From: Acidimicrobiia bacterium
Lineage (GTDB): Bacteria; Actinomycetota; Acidimicrobiia; Acidimicrobiales; Bin134
DNA: 64,000 nt
Direction of reading: 5' to 3'
NCBI GenBank assembly: GCA_009842675.1
Contig: VYEX01000003.1
Coordinates: forward strand, 36,845 to 100,844
Position numbers and translations under genes: made by a program. Under the pieces are notes generated by a model, which was not told the DNA's origin, made no database searches, and worked only from the letters and a program-made list of their open reading frames with translations. Position 1 is the stretch's first letter, and the number at the start of each line of letters is the position of its first letter. Positions 7,244 through 17,102 of this stretch are shown here, one piece after another.

Positions 7244-9580
7244 TCAGCCCTTGGCATTGGCCAGAAGCTGACGCATCCGCTGGGGTGGAAGGTGCTGTTC
7301 ACAGATGTCTATGCCCAGGTGGCGTACTGCGTCGGCCACGGCGTTGGTCACCGCCGCGGGGGCCCCGATGAGGCCGCCTTCGCCCACCCCTCTCCAGTCG
7401 GCGTCGTGCAGGGGCTCGACCTCTAGGTGCTCTACCTCTATAACTGGCATCTCTGCGGCTGAGGGAACCAGATAGTCGGCCAGCGAGGCGGTGAGCAGGT
7501 TGCCGTCTCGGTCGTAGTGATGGCGCTCGTACAGCACGGCGGCGATCCCTTGGGCCACCCCGCCTTGGATCTGTCCGTCAACGATGGCGGGGTGGATCAT
7601 CTCTCCGCAGTCCTCCACAACCACGTAGCGCGGTATGGCGATCTCGCCGGTGTCAGGGTCGACTTCCACCCAGCAGCAGTGGGTGGCCGATGCCCAACCT
7701 CCCGGCGGCGTGCGGTATTCCACGGAGGCCTCGATGCCCTGGTCCATGCCCTCGGGCAATGACGATGGCGCGAACCAGGCTTGCTGGGCAACACCGGCCA
7801 ATGGAACCGAATGGCCCGGTGTGCCCCTAACCGAGATGTTCCCGTCGACGATCTCCAAGTCGGCCGGGTTGGCCTCCAGCCTTTCGGCTGCGATGGCCAG
7901 CACCTTGGCCTTGACCTCGGCAGTGGCTGCTCGGGCCGAGCCAGCGCCCATCATCGAAGACCGGCTGCCACCGGTGCCCAGCACGGAGAACGGTGTGGAG
8001 TCGGTGTCGCCGAAAACAATCCGAACCTGGTCGAGTCCCACTCCCAGCTCGTCGGCTGCCACTTGGGCGATGGTGGTCTCGTGGCCCTGTCCGTGGGGGG
8101 ATTGGCTGGTGGAAATGGTCAAGTCGCCGGAGGGCTCCAACCGAGCCCAGGCCTGCTCGCCCCGAAGGTCGAAACCGGCTGATTGGGCGAAGTCGGGAGG
8201 ACCGGGGGCGATTTCGATGAAGGTGGCGAAGCCCAGGCCGAGCAGCCGCCCCTCGGATCGGGCGGCGGTCTGCTGGGCGGCGAAACCGTCCAGGTCCATC
8301 ATGGCGACCGCCCGGTCCAGGGTTTGGCGGGCGGTGATCCCCGAAATGGTGGGCCCGGTGATCATGCGAGTGGGCTGGTCTTGGTCGATGAGGTTGCGCC
8401 GGCGGATCTCCACCCGGTCGAGCCCGAGCTCAGCGGCGATCTCGTCCAGCATTCGCTCCCGAACCCAGGTCTCTACCGCCCACGGGCCCCGATAGGCGAT
8501 GTAGCTGCACTTGTTGGTCGCCACCACCCGGCCGCGGAATGCGTACGCCTCCAGCCGGTAAGCGTTGGGAATCAGCATCTTCACCAGATTGCAGAACAGC
8601 GACGACGGGTAGGGCGGCATGGGGTAAGCACCCTGGTCCATGGTCATGTCGGCCCGAATGCCCAAGAGGGTGCCGTCGTTTTGGACTGCCACCTCCACCA
8701 CCAAATCCTCCTCTCGGCCGTGTCCGGCCATCTGGAGGTTCTCGGTGCGATCTTCGGTCCACTGGACGGTGGCGCCTAGCAGCATGGCGGCCGCGGCGGT
8801 GCAAATCGTCTCTCGTCCGACCTGTCCCTTCGAGCCGAACGCGCCGCCGATGTCTCCGGTGCGCACCCGGACATTGCCGAAAGGCAGCCCCAGCAAGTTG
8901 GCCAGGTTCAGCTTCACCGCATGGGGGCGCTTGGTGGCGATCTGGATGTCGAGTTGGCCATCAGAAGGGATGTACGACGCCACCATTACCCGGCCCTCAA
9001 GGGGCGCGTGCCCAAAGCGGTGCTGGGTGAAAGTGCGGGCGATCACATGGTCGGCGCGGCCAAGGGTCTCATCGATGTCGGCCCCCCACGACTGCTGGGT
9101 CCTATACACGACATTGGTGCCCAAGTCCTCAAACAGCAGGGGGGCGTCGGGCGAGATGGCGTCGTGCATGTTGACCACCGCAGGAAGGGGTTGGTAGTCC
9201 ACCGCCACCGCAGCGGCACCGTCGGCCGCGGCCTGCCGGGTGCGGGCCACCACCACGGCGATGGGTTCGCCCACGGTGCGGACCCGGTCGCGGGCCAAGG
9301 CGGTGAAGGGCGTGACGGCCAGCTCAGGGGGACCGGCTATGGCAATGGGGGCCACCACACCGTCAAGGTGTTCGGCGGTGAAAACCTCAACCACACCAGG
9401 AGTGCTCTTGGCTGCTTCGGTGTCGACTCCCAGGATGTCGGCATGGCCCAGTTGGCTGCGGACGAAGGCGATGTGCAGGAGGTCGGGATGGCGGATGTTG
9501 CCCACGAAGCGGCCCTCGCCCCGCAGCAGGCGAGGGCCTTCGACGCGATCGACGCTCTGGCCGGTCAGGCGGGCGGTCAC
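7244..9580 (-). CDS. Xanthine dehydrogenase/CoxL family molybdopterin-binding large subunit
   Basis: At 778 residues this is a complete molybdenum-hydroxylase large subunit: the N-terminal a/b-hammerhead region ('[22 protein letters not shown]' opening), the FGSKG-type loop in '[17 protein letters not shown]', the active-site loop '[11 protein letters not shown]', the cofactor-binding 'SPHGQGHET' and 'GTGGSRSS', and the C-terminal '[18 protein letters not shown]', whose Glu is the catalytic base in the family. The loop reads AYRGPWA, unlike AYxCSFR of true CO dehydrogenase or AYRGAGR of form II. No FAD or 2Fe-2S subunit gene is nearby, so partners must be elsewhere. It overlaps the upstream secreted-protein gene by ATGA. 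Confidence 0.88.
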   Translation of the reverse strand: MTARLTGQSVDRVEGPRLLRGEGRFVGNIRHPDLLHIAFVRSQLGHADILGVDTEAAKSTPGVVEVFTAEHLDGVVAPIAIAGPPELAVTPFTALARDRVRTVGEPIAVVVARTRQAAADGAAAVAVDYQPLPAVVNMHDAISPDAPLLFEDLGTNVVYRTQQSWGADIDETLGRADHVIARTFTQHRFGHAPLEGRVMVASYIPSDGQLDIQIATKRPHAVKLNLANLLGLPFGNVRVRTGDIGGAFGSKGQVGRETICTAAAAMLLGATVQWTEDRTENLQMAGHGREEDLVVEVAVQNDGTLLGIRADMTMDQGAYPMPPYPSSLFCNLVKMLIPNAYRLEAYAFRGRVVATNKCSYIAYRGPWAVETWVRERMLDEIAAELGLDRVEIRRRNLIDQDQPTRMITGPTISGITARQTLDRAVAMMDLDGFAAQQTAARSEGRLLGLGFATFIEIAPGPPDFAQSAGFDLRGEQAWARLEPSGDLTISTSQSPHGQGHETTIAQVAADELGVGLDQVRIVFGDTDSTPFSVLGTGGSRSSMMGAGSARAATAEVKAKVLAIAAERLEANPADLEIVDGNISVRGTPGHSVPLAGVAQQAWFAPSSLPEGMDQGIEASVEYRTPPGGWASATHCCWVEVDPDTGEIAIPRYVVVEDCGEMIHPAIVDGQIQGGVAQGIAAVLYERHHYDRDGNLLTASLADYLVPSAAEMPVIEVEHLEVEPLHDADWRGVGEGGLIGAPAAVTNAVADAVRHLGIDICEQHLPPQRMRQLLANAKG

Positions 9581-12195
9581 GCGGGTTCTTCTTCGTCCTC
9601 TGCGGGTTCTGGGGGCCTTTGGACCTCGATCAGACTGCTGCGGTACCAGGCGCCCTCGTCTAGGTCGGCGGGCAGGTAGGCGATATCGGGGATCAGGTTG
9701 CCGCCTTCGAAGTCGCGGAAGCCGAGTTCGATCCGTCCGTCAGCCAAGCGGCGGGCGCGGATCTGTCCGATCGAAGTGCCGGATAGCTCCACGTCCAGGG
9801 TGGAGTACCACATGCCAACTTGGGTGTCGGAGGGCAGGTAGCGCCGCTCGGGCAGAATCTGGAAGCCGCTGGCCAGCTCCACCCCATGCTCGATGCGCCC
9901 GTCTTCGCCCAGTCGGGCCATGACTCGCAGTTCAATCGGCGGATCAGGCTCGGGCTCTTCTTCGGGCTCAGCGGGCTCTTCAGGCGCAAACAGCTCAAGA
10001 AGCAGTCCGCTGTCGTCGATCTCCAGCCGTTCCAGGAAGCGGTGGTTGGTTGCGTCGGTTGCGGCAGCCGCACACAAAGCACCGTCGATGAGCAGCCCAT
10101 AGACCGGGGAGGCGGCCCGCAACTCCGTGTCGAGCGCCATCAGCTCATCGACATTCTCGACACCGGCAGCTTCATAGGCGTCGCGCAGATCTGTGAGATT
10201 GGCGTTGCAGCTTGGCTGGCCGGCCAACATCGCCTGAACTTCGGGATCGTCCCAGCCCTGCTCGGCAGCGCGGGCTGCGGTGACTATCGTGCTGGGTACC
10301 AACGCGGGCGAGAGGATGCTCTCGGCGTAGGCCAGCTCGGAGTGGACGGCAAATGCATCGGCGAATGACAGTGCCCCGCCGCCCTCGATTTGCTCGAGGA
10401 GCGACTGCCAGGAGGCAGCCAGCGAGGCATAGGTCTCCGAAACCCGCTCGGCCGTGCTGAGAATCAGGTCTTCCACGGCAACGGGGCTGATCGCCTCCCC
10501 GTTGGACAGCGTCTCCAGCAGGTCCGAACTATTGACGAGGACTGCAAACCGCCCCGCCGCGGTCCTGAGTAGTGCGCCGGATGAGGGACTCGGCACAGTG
10601 ACCGGATTCGGCACCGCGGCCTGCGGGAGGGCGGCAATCTCTGGTCGGTCAAAGATGCCGTCCAACAGCTGAGTCCGCACCCCGGCGGCGTATCGGGCCC
10701 TTGCCTCCGTCTCGGCATCAATTTCGGCCTCAGGGTCGTCGACGGAGGTTACTGTGGTGATCACCGTCCCTTCGTCATCCTCATCTTCCACGTCCTCGTC
10801 GAGCGCGGCTGACACCGAATAGACCACGCCGTCCACGTCCACCAGCACTGGGTCGTAGGTCGGGCCGCTGAGCACCATGAGGTCGTGCCACAGTCCGTGG
10901 AATCCGAGTTCCTCATCGTCGCCATCGGACACGAGAACCGCGGTGAACAACCACGTGGATCCAATGTTGTTGAAGGTCACCGAGAACGGGACCACCTGCG
11001 GTGTCGTGGTGCTGCTGGCGCTGGCCGTTTCCTCATTGGTGTGGTAGGAGACGCCGGCTGGCCAGAGATGTGAAAACAATGGCCCGGTGCGGTCGAACAC
11101 CCGAGGACCGATGGCATACAAGATGGCATTGCTCTCCTCATCGGGGAATGAGTCGCCGCCCAGATTGCCGACGCGGAAGTTGACGGGGAAGGGATCACCG
11201 GCCACCACTTCGGTGGGGATGTCGATCTCCTCGATCTTCAGCAGTGGACTGCTCTGCTGCGCCTCCTCATCCACGATGGTGAGGGTGAGGGTGAAATCGA
11301 CCAGAGGGCCTTGAAGGTCTCTGGCTCGGTAAGTGGTCGCCTCGATTCCGTACACATCAGCCGGGAAGTATTGCTCGATACGGGAGTTGCGGGTGCCGGC
11401 GGCGTCGTCGTTATGGGCAACCTGGCCCGGAACCACTGACCGCAGGGCCACGATAGGGGCAACTATCAGGACCGTATCGCCGATCTCCGATGTCAGGTCA
11501 ACCCGCACCCTGGCGCCTTCGGGGAGAGAGAAGACGAAGTATTGGGAGGGATGGCCGGTCAGGAAGATCGATTGGCAGGACTCGGGCGTCCAAAAGCCGG
11601 TGACCTCGATGTCTTGCTCGGGTGTGAGTGCGCCAAGGGCTTCTGGCTCGCAGGTGTCGACCTGCGTGACCTCGACTTCGAAGTCGGCCGGCCCCCGGGC
11701 GCGTCCGGCAGTGGTGGTGGCCTCCAGTTGATAAACACCGGCCTCGAGCTCTCTTTCGATGCGAGCATCGAGTGCTCCGACGCCACCATCATCGTTTTCA
11801 GAGATTCGGGTGCCATCCGCGTCCAGTAAGTAGAGATAGGAATCGGCATCCGACGAGTTCAAGTCGACCCTGATCCGCCCGGTGGCGTCAATCTCGAATC
11901 GATAGGTGTGGGCGTCGCTGTTGGCCCGGAAACGCGAATCGCAGTCTTCGGTGGTCCAGCGGCCGCTCGCCGTCAGCTGGCTGCCCGGGGTGCTGTCCAG
12001 CAAGCCCAGATCGATGGTCTCGCAGTTCGCCTCTTCCGTGGTGGCTTCTTCTTGGGTGGTCACCTCTTCGCTGATAAGGACTGGCTCCTGGGCCGAAGCC
12101 GCTCCAGCCCCGCCAAAGGCCAGCACCCCGGCCAATAGAGCAACAGCCACTCCCGTCGCTGCTACTACTCTTGTTCTCCGCATTGCTTGATTCAC
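9577..12195 (-). CDS. Secreted multi-domain protein with PPC-like domains and C-terminal repeats
   Basis: The 872-residue product starts with a Sec-type signal peptide (MRRTR, then a hydrophobic stretch ending AASAQ). Two PPC-like beta-sandwich modules follow (about residues 30-185 and 190-320, with '[16 protein letters not shown]' and '[19 protein letters not shown]'), then a CARDB-like adhesion-type domain ('[20 protein letters not shown]'), an Ala/Glu-rich helical region, an acidic Pro/Glu linker, and two C-terminal copies of a roughly 48-residue unit containing 'DGRIE...LP......WY'. GTG 12195 is chosen because AGGGAG sits 7 bases upstream. No catalytic motif is visible. It is likely exported and translated just ahead of the molybdenum-hydroxylase gene. 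Confidence 0.78.
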   Translation of the reverse strand: MNQAMRRTRVVAATGVAVALLAGVLAFGGAGAASAQEPVLISEEVTTQEEATTEEANCETIDLGLLDSTPGSQLTASGRWTTEDCDSRFRANSDAHTYRFEIDATGRIRVDLNSSDADSYLYLLDADGTRISENDDGGVGALDARIERELEAGVYQLEATTTAGRARGPADFEVEVTQVDTCEPEALGALTPEQDIEVTGFWTPESCQSIFLTGHPSQYFVFSLPEGARVRVDLTSEIGDTVLIVAPIVALRSVVPGQVAHNDDAAGTRNSRIEQYFPADVYGIEATTYRARDLQGPLVDFTLTLTIVDEEAQQSSPLLKIEEIDIPTEVVAGDPFPVNFRVGNLGGDSFPDEESNAILYAIGPRVFDRTGPLFSHLWPAGVSYHTNEETASASSTTTPQVVPFSVTFNNIGSTWLFTAVLVSDGDDEELGFHGLWHDLMVLSGPTYDPVLVDVDGVVYSVSAALDEDVEDEDDEGTVITTVTSVDDPEAEIDAETEARARYAAGVRTQLLDGIFDRPEIAALPQAAVPNPVTVPSPSSGALLRTAAGRFAVLVNSSDLLETLSNGEAISPVAVEDLILSTAERVSETYASLAASWQSLLEQIEGGGALSFADAFAVHSELAYAESILSPALVPSTIVTAARAAEQGWDDPEVQAMLAGQPSCNANLTDLRDAYEAAGVENVDELMALDTELRAASPVYGLLIDGALCAAAATDATNHRFLERLEIDDSGLLLELFAPEEPAEPEEEPEPDPPIELRVMARLGEDGRIEHGVELASGFQILPERRYLPSDTQVGMWYSTLDVELSGTSIGQIRARRLADGRIELGFRDFEGGNLIPDIAYLPADLDEGAWYRSSLIEVQRPPEPAEDEEEPA
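9622..9925 (-). repeat. Two tandem copies of a 'DGRIE' protein module
   Basis: At the C-terminus of the secreted protein two units of about 48 residues align: one has [16 protein letters not shown] then '[11 protein letters not shown]' and '[10 protein letters not shown]'; the other has [14 protein letters not shown] then '[11 protein letters not shown]' and '[10 protein letters not shown]'. They are diverged at DNA level, so this is an old protein duplication, not a recent DNA repeat. The limits given are approximate. Confidence 0.7.
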
Positions 12196-12376
12196 CGCGG
12201 TTCTCCCTACTTGCCATTCGCCGTTCAAGGCGCTCTTGGTTTGAGACGCGGTGGCAAGAATATGCAGCCTTGAGGTAGCTCAGCGATCCAAACACCTTGT
12301 TGGTCAATAAGTGCGGGTTGACAAGGCTGTTTTGCATCCCGATGGGATTGCCGCCACCGCCCTCTACACTGGCCTC
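12196..12376. promoter_or_regulatory. Divergent intergenic region between secreted protein and MsrA genes
   Basis: About 180 bases without a gene separate the two divergent starts. It holds a TACACT box at 12365-12370, 6 bases before the msrA ATG. A consensus-like TTGACA at 12318-12323 has no matching -10 at 16-18 bases. On the minus strand AGGGAG serves the secreted-protein start. Confidence 0.4.
12365..12370 (+). promoter_or_regulatory. Candidate -10 box (TACACT) of a leaderless msrA transcript
   Basis: TACACT is followed by GGCCTC and the msrA ATG at 12377. A -10 box with its start point 6-7 bases downstream would put the first transcribed base at the A of ATG. No Shine-Dalgarno is present. 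Confidence 0.5.
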
Positions 12377-13030
12377 ATGGCTTTGTTCGGGATGAAGAAG
12401 ACGATGATGGTGGACCCGGCCGATGCGCTTGCGGGGCGAGACATCGAGATGCCGGTGCCGGAGGCCCACTTCGTAAACGGCAACCCGCTGAAGCCGCCGT
12501 TCCCCGACCAGATGCAGCAGATCGTGGTGGGAATGGGCTGCTTTTGGGGGGCGGAGCGGGTGTTCTGGCAAGCGCCCGGCGTGTTCACCACCGCAGTGGG
12601 ATACGCCGCAGGATTCACCCCCAATCCCTCCTATCAGGAAGTGTGCAGCGGCCTTACCGGCCACAACGAAGTAGTGCTGGCCGTGTTCGACCCCGGGGTC
12701 ACTAGCTACGAGCAGATGTTGGCCCTGTTCTGGGAGAACCATGACCCCACCCAGGGAATGCGCCAGGGCAACGACGTGGGCACTCAATACCGTTCCGGCA
12801 TCTACTACTGCGACGACGATCAGAAGGTGGCCGCCGAGGCGTCACGGGAGCGGTTCGGCGCCCGCCTGGCCGACGCCGGCTACGGGGAGATCACCACCGA
12901 GATCATCGCCGCCCCGCCCTTCTACTACGCCGAGGACTACCACCAGCAGTACCTGGCCAAGGTCCCAGGCGGCTACTGCGGCCTCGGGGGCACCGGCGTC
13001 ACCTGCCCCGTGGGCATAGCCACCGACTGA
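12377..13030 (+). CDS. msrA: Peptide-methionine (S)-S-oxide reductase MsrA
   Basis: MsrA reduces methionine-S-sulfoxide in proteins and free methionine. The 217-residue protein has the catalytic motif '[12 protein letters not shown]' (Cys near residue 56), '[11 protein letters not shown]', '[26 protein letters not shown]' (the highly conserved D-P-T-x-x-x-x-Q-G-N-D-x-G-T-Q-Y-R-S core) and C-terminal '[25 protein letters not shown]', with extra Cys that could act in recycling. It carries the roughly 45-residue N-terminal extension of the longer E. coli-type MsrA. It is a single gene in its own transcription unit. Start chosen at ATG 12377. Confidence 0.95.
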   Translation: MALFGMKKTMMVDPADALAGRDIEMPVPEAHFVNGNPLKPPFPDQMQQIVVGMGCFWGAERVFWQAPGVFTTAVGYAAGFTPNPSYQEVCSGLTGHNEVVLAVFDPGVTSYEQMLALFWENHDPTQGMRQGNDVGTQYRSGIYYCDDDQKVAAEASRERFGARLADAGYGEITTEIIAAPPFYYAEDYHQQYLAKVPGGYCGLGGTGVTCPVGIATD

Positions 13031-13057
13031 AATTCGCCTTGCTTTGCTCTGGGTCGC

Positions 13058-14593
13058 TCAGGCCGGGGTGAAGATGCAGCGGCCGGTGTCGTTGTCGTTG
13101 CGAACGTGGCCGGTGCGGCCGACGGCTTCGGAGGCCAGAAGGTCGCGGAGCAGGTCAGGATCTTCAGGGGTGGTGGCCAGGAAGCGGCGGCCCTCGGATC
13201 CGTTGCCGTCGAGGCGACCGCAGATATAGCCCATAGACGGCTGACCGTCGCGGTCGTGCATGACGGTGTAGGCCTCGATGCGGCCCGGCCCGCTGGCCGA
13301 ATCGTCAGGGACGGCGGGAGCGGTTTCCATTGCTGATGAGGGATGCGGCCCGTCGGGCCGGTCCCAGCCACCCTGCTTGGGCCGGGCTGAAAGCACCGCG
13401 GCGGCGTGTTTGGTCATGAAGAAGCCATTGCCGGTGACCATGCCGACCGAACGGTCGTCTTCGCGCAACTGCTCAACCATGGCGGCAATCGAGTTCATGT
13501 TGTAGGCAGATCCAGGACCGCCGGCGTAAGGCAGTCCTCCGGTGACAGTGAAAGGGCGGGGGTCAAGCTCGTCGATGCCCAGCATGGTGCAGGCCATGCG
13601 CACCGCTATGGGAAAGCAGGAGTAGAAGTCGAACAGCGCGATGTCGTCCACACCAACGCCGGCCTGGTCGAGCGCACCAACCGACGAGTCCTTCATCGAC
13701 GGACACTCGGCGAAGTTGGGACGAGTGCTGGCGAACCAAGCCTCCTCGGCGGCGTTGTGGCCGCCCCACCAGTACACCCAGCGATCCTCGGGGATTCCCA
13801 ACTCCCGGGCTTTGGCCACCGAGGTCATCAAGTACGCCCCGGCCTGATCGGTGTTGAGCACCGCGTTGAGGTACTTGGTGTAGGGAAAGCCGATCATGCG
13901 GTTCTCGGGAGTGGGAGTGGCGAGTTCTTCGGCGCTCCGCTCGGTGGGAAACCAGGCATAAGGATTGGCCGCGGCCACCGCGGTGAACTCGGTCATCATC
14001 TCGCCCAGGCGCTGAGCGTGCTCGGCCAGCGTCAACCCCTGGGCGGCCCGAAGGGCGTTCTCGAATAGGGGGTAAGCCTGGATGGGACGGGTGAGGCCAT
14101 GACGCTCCTCGATCTCCGACACCATTGGCTTGGCAACCGGAGCGAACCGCTCGTCGGCGCCGGCTGGATCGCCGCCAGTGGGCCAGTCCAACTCCACCCC
14201 GGCCGCTTTGGCCCGCTCGTGCGTCTTCCATATCTGTCCGCCGGTCATCAGCGCCACTTCGGAGCGACCGGCCAAGATCTCGTCGGCCAGGTGGTTGGCG
14301 GCCAGTACGCCGATCTCGCCACCACCCCCGGTGTGTTGCACTCGGGCCCGCCCATCGATACCCAGCTGTTCGGCGACAAGCGCGGCGCCGTTCAATGGAG
14401 TCCAATAGGCCAGGGGTATCTGCAAGTAGGTGTCCACATGGGCGAACACGGATTGGCCAACGCCGGAGTCGTAGGCGGCCCGAGTGGCCACGTCGGCCAG
14501 CATGGTCACCGGGTCGGGGGCGGTTGTCGGGTCGGTCTCTCGTCCCACGTACTGGGCCACACCCACCAATACCGGTGCCCTGTCGCTGCTCAT
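13058..14593 (-). CDS. Thiolase-superfamily acetyl-CoA acetyltransferase-like protein
   Basis: The 511-residue protein opens 'APVLVGVAQYVGRETDP', typical of the long SCP-x/acetyl-CoA-acetyltransferase-like family in actinobacteria, and has 'HTGGGGEIGVLAANHLADEI' where thiolases carry their nucleophilic Cys loop. That loop shows no Cys. The later Cys region is 'FDFYSCFPIAVRM', and 'TGGLPYAGGPGSAYN' matches the glycine-rich C-terminal part. A C-terminal extra domain of about 130 residues includes 'VMHDRDGQPSMGYICGRL'. Because the Cys appears absent, classic thiolysis is doubtful. ATG 14593 has TAGCAT 7 bases upstream and diverges from the LLM gene. Confidence 0.82.
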   Translation of the reverse strand: MSSDRAPVLVGVAQYVGRETDPTTAPDPVTMLADVATRAAYDSGVGQSVFAHVDTYLQIPLAYWTPLNGAALVAEQLGIDGRARVQHTGGGGEIGVLAANHLADEILAGRSEVALMTGGQIWKTHERAKAAGVELDWPTGGDPAGADERFAPVAKPMVSEIEERHGLTRPIQAYPLFENALRAAQGLTLAEHAQRLGEMMTEFTAVAAANPYAWFPTERSAEELATPTPENRMIGFPYTKYLNAVLNTDQAGAYLMTSVAKARELGIPEDRWVYWWGGHNAAEEAWFASTRPNFAECPSMKDSSVGALDQAGVGVDDIALFDFYSCFPIAVRMACTMLGIDELDPRPFTVTGGLPYAGGPGSAYNMNSIAAMVEQLREDDRSVGMVTGNGFFMTKHAAAVLSARPKQGGWDRPDGPHPSSAMETAPAVPDDSASGPGRIEAYTVMHDRDGQPSMGYICGRLDGNGSEGRRFLATTPEDPDLLRDLLASEAVGRTGHVRNDNDTGRCIFTPA

Positions 14594-14600
14594 CGCGGCG

Positions 14601-14606
14601 ATGCTA
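14601..14606 (-). promoter_or_regulatory. Candidate -10 box (TAGCAT) for thiolase-like gene
   Basis: Read on the minus strand TAGCAT is followed by 7 bases and the ATG at 14593, with no Shine-Dalgarno. It is paired with a similar box for the divergent gene at 14648-14653. Confidence 0.42.
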
Positions 14607-14647
14607 AACAGATTCCCTCGCGATCCGCTGATCGGAGCAAAGCTGCG

Positions 14648-14653
14648 TAGGCT
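14648..14653 (+). promoter_or_regulatory. Candidate -10 box (TAGGCT) for LLM oxidoreductase gene
   Basis: TAGGCT is followed by CTGGAGG and GTG at 14661. GGAGG directly abuts the GTG, too close to act as a normal ribosome site, which favours the leaderless reading. Confidence 0.42.
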
Positions 14654-14660
14654 CTGGAGG

Positions 14661-15851
14661 GTGAAATTCGGAGTCTTTTATGAGCACCAGCTGCCGCGGC
14701 CTTGGCAGCCCGGCGATGAGCAGCGCCTGTTGCACGAGGCCCTCGAGCAGGTGGAGCTAGCCGATCAGTTGGGATACGACTACGCCTGGGAAGTGGAGCA
14801 CCACTTCTTGGAGGAGTACTCGCACTCGTCGGCCCCCGAGGTGTTCTTGGCCGCGGCCAGCCAGCGCACCGAGCGGATAAGGCTGGGGCATGGCATCGTG
14901 CAGATGCCGCCCAAGTACAACCACCCGGCCCGGGTGGCCGAGCGCATCGCCACTCTGGACCTCATCTCCAACGGCCGGGTGGATTTCGGCACCGGCGAGT
15001 CGTCGGCCGCAGTGGAGTTGGGCGGATTCAACATTGAGCACGCCGACAAACGCCCAGCGTGGGCCGAGGCCACCGAGCAGTGCTGCAACATGATGGTCAT
15101 GGAGCCCTACCCGGGGTATGAGGGCGAGTACTTCTCCATGCCATGCCGCAACGTGGTGCCCAAACCGGCGCAGAAGCCCCACCCGCCGCTGTGGGTTGCG
15201 TGCTCAAATCGGGAAACCATCAAATTGGCCGCCCGACTGGGCATGGGAGCGCTCACCTTCGCCTTCGTGGATCCCGACGAGGCCGCCCACTGGGTGGATG
15301 ACTACTACCGGATACTTCGCGAGGAGTGCGTGCCCATCGGCCACACCGTGAATGCAAATGTCGCCATGGTGGTGGGCTTGTCGATGCACGCCGATCGGGC
15401 CGAGGCAGAGCGCCGCGGACTGGAGGGGTTCCATTTCTTCGGCCACGGCCTTTTGCACTATTACGTGATCGGCCAGCACAAGCCGGGCCGGACCAACGTG
15501 TGGGACAACTTTCAAGAATCCCGGGAGTCGTTTGAGGGGCTGGGAGAGACGCTGGGGATCGGAACGCCCGACCAGGTCACCCGCCAGCTGAATGGCTATG
15601 CCGACGTCGGGGTGGACCAGGTGATGTTCATCCAGCAGTCGGGACGCAACCGCCACGACCACATCTGCCAGTCGCTGGAAATGTTCGCCAAAGAGGTCAT
15701 GCCCGCCCTCAAAGAAGGGGAGGACGAGCGGGAGGCGGCCAAAGCCGAACGCCTCGCCCCCTACATCGAGGCCGCCCTCGCTCGCCGCACTCCGATGGCG
15801 CCATTGGCCGACGACGAGATCCCCGTGGTGGAGTCACTGGGCACCTCCTGA
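14661..15851 (+). CDS. LLM class flavin-dependent oxidoreductase
   Basis: The 396-residue protein belongs to the bacterial-luciferase-like TIM-barrel family, which uses FMN or coenzyme F420. It shows 'VKFGVFYEHQLPRPW' at the start, 'AWEVEHHFLEEYSHSSAP' (the usual W-x-x-E-H-H motif), 'RIRLGHGIVQMPPKYNHPAR', 'LDLISNGRVDFGTGES' and 'PPLWVACSNRETIKLAARLG'. These fit monooxygenases acting on alkanals, alkanesulfonates or nitrilotriacetate-like compounds. GTG 14661 is selected because homology begins there and an ATG at about 14679 is out of frame. Substrate and cofactor choice are not decidable from sequence. Confidence 0.88.
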   Translation: MKFGVFYEHQLPRPWQPGDEQRLLHEALEQVELADQLGYDYAWEVEHHFLEEYSHSSAPEVFLAAASQRTERIRLGHGIVQMPPKYNHPARVAERIATLDLISNGRVDFGTGESSAAVELGGFNIEHADKRPAWAEATEQCCNMMVMEPYPGYEGEYFSMPCRNVVPKPAQKPHPPLWVACSNRETIKLAARLGMGALTFAFVDPDEAAHWVDDYYRILREECVPIGHTVNANVAMVVGLSMHADRAEAERRGLEGFHFFGHGLLHYYVIGQHKPGRTNVWDNFQESRESFEGLGETLGIGTPDQVTRQLNGYADVGVDQVMFIQQSGRNRHDHICQSLEMFAKEVMPALKEGEDEREAAKAERLAPYIEAALARRTPMAPLADDEIPVVESLGTS

Positions 15852-15859
15852 GCTGGGTC

Positions 15860-16297
15860 TTAGGCCTCAGGTGTCAAATAGGCGGCAAAAACCCAGCCGG
15901 TGACGGTGTTGGCGCGGACCTGGACCCAGGTGCCGCTGGTGGGGGACTCCACCACTTGGCCGGTGAGGGTGACGGTGGACCCCAGGTTGGCAGTGCCCAA
16001 GACCTGATGGGCGGTGCTGGGGCCGGCTCTCACGTTGAGGGCGGAGGGCACGTCGAACACTGTCCACCGCGTTTCGGGGGGATAGCGGGGGTCGATCTCC
16101 AATTCGACCACCACCTCGACAGGCTCGGGCAGTGGCGCTTCGGTGGGGGTGGGCTCGGGGGTGGATTCCGACTCGGTCTCCTCCGACTCGATGGTCACCC
16201 AGTCGAGTCCCCAAGTAGACACGATGCCGGCTAGTGATAGGGCCACGAAGGCCAAACCGGCCACCGCCACACAAAAGACAATTGCCCGTACGCCCAT
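15860..16297 (-). CDS. Membrane-anchored SH3b-domain protein
   Basis: The 145-residue protein has one N-terminal transmembrane segment (about residues 4-28, hydrophobic after MGVR), a Glu/Pro/Thr-rich linker ('SESTPEPTPTEAPLPEP') and a C-terminal bacterial SH3 domain: 'ALNVRAGPSTAHQVLGTANLGSTVTLTGQ' and 'TWVQVRANTVTGWVFAAYL'. SH3b domains bind peptidoglycan or proteins outside the membrane. It follows the enoyl-CoA hydratase stop by 4 bases, so it belongs to the alcohol dehydrogenase-hydratase operon, for which no functional link is obvious. Confidence 0.8.
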   Translation of the reverse strand: MGVRAIVFCVAVAGLAFVALSLAGIVSTWGLDWVTIESEETESESTPEPTPTEAPLPEPVEVVVELEIDPRYPPETRWTVFDVPSALNVRAGPSTAHQVLGTANLGSTVTLTGQVVESPTSGTWVQVRANTVTGWVFAAYLTPEA

Positions 16298-16301
16298 TTG
16301 G

Positions 16302-17078
16302 CTAGCGGGCCTGCCAGTCGGGGGGACGGCCCTCGGCCCAGGCGTTCACTCCCTCGGTGGCGTCCTCGGTCGCTCCGGCCACAATCCGCATGGTCTCGCC
16401 GAAGCGCACGGCCTCCACCCACGACATGGTGCGAGTGCGGGCAGCCACCTCCTTGGTGGCCCGCACGGCCAGCGGTGCCGAGGCGACGAGCCGGTCGGCC
16501 AATGTCTGGGCCTCTTCCATCAAGTTGTCGTGGGGCACCACTCGCCAAACCAGTCCCATCTCCCGGGCCCGCTCGGCATCTACTCGCTCGCCGGTCAACA
16601 GCAATTCCATGGCGTCGGCCCACTCCACCCGCCGGGGCAATCGGATGGCCCCCACGATGGTGGGCACGCCGAGGCGCACCTCGGGATAGCCGAACGTGGC
16701 CTGGTCGCTGGCAATGAGGAAATCGCAGGCCAGCGCTCCGGTGAGCCCGTAGCCCAGGCAATGGCCGTTTACCGCTGCGATGGTCGGCTTGTACAGCTCC
16801 AAGCCCGACTCGAAGGAGTTGATGGTGGGCTTCTCCCAGAACGTGCCCTCAAACACGCCTACCGATCCTTCGCCGTCGCGCATGTCGGCCCCGGCGCAGA
16901 ATGCCCGCCCCGCTCCGGTGATGATGGCCACCCAGGCCTCGTCGTCGCCCCGAAACCGGTTCCAGGCCGCGTTCAAGTCTTGGCGCAGTTCGCCATTGAT
17001 GGCGTTGAGGGCGTCAGGGCGGTTGAGGGTGATGGTTGCCACATGGCCGGAAAGGTCATAGAGCACGGTGTCGGGCAT
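16302..17078 (-). CDS. Enoyl-CoA hydratase/isomerase (crotonase) family protein
   Basis: Crotonases hydrate trans-2-enoyl-CoA or perform related CoA-ester chemistry. The 258-residue product has the oxyanion-hole strand 'GAGRAFCAGADMRDGEGS' and 'NGHCLGYGLTGALACDFLIA' and the second acidic site in 'FGYPEVRLGVPT'. The first catalytic Glu region (usually G-x-G-x-x-E/L) reads 'CLGYGLTGAL', so only the later Glu ('YPE') is kept, as in several isomerase or hydrolase branches. AAGGGAG precedes the ATG. The alcohol dehydrogenase gene lies 24 bases upstream, suggesting a shared pathway step. Confidence 0.9.
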   Translation of the reverse strand: MPDTVLYDLSGHVATITLNRPDALNAINGELRQDLNAAWNRFRGDDEAWVAIITGAGRAFCAGADMRDGEGSVGVFEGTFWEKPTINSFESGLELYKPTIAAVNGHCLGYGLTGALACDFLIASDQATFGYPEVRLGVPTIVGAIRLPRRVEWADAMELLLTGERVDAERAREMGLVWRVVPHDNLMEEAQTLADRLVASAPLAVRATKEVAARTRTMSWVEAVRFGETMRIVAGATEDATEGVNAWAEGRPPDWQAR

Positions 17079-17102
17079 GGCTGGCTCCCTTCTTCTCGGC
17101 GC

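Noticed and set aside
7244-9580. Calling the gene coxL (CO dehydrogenase)
   Set aside because: The active-site loop lacks the AYxCSFR signature with its Cys, and coxM/coxS are absent.
12318-12323. TTGACA as a -35 box for msrA
   Set aside because: No -10 box is found 16-18 bases downstream; the TACACT box at 12365 explains the start better.
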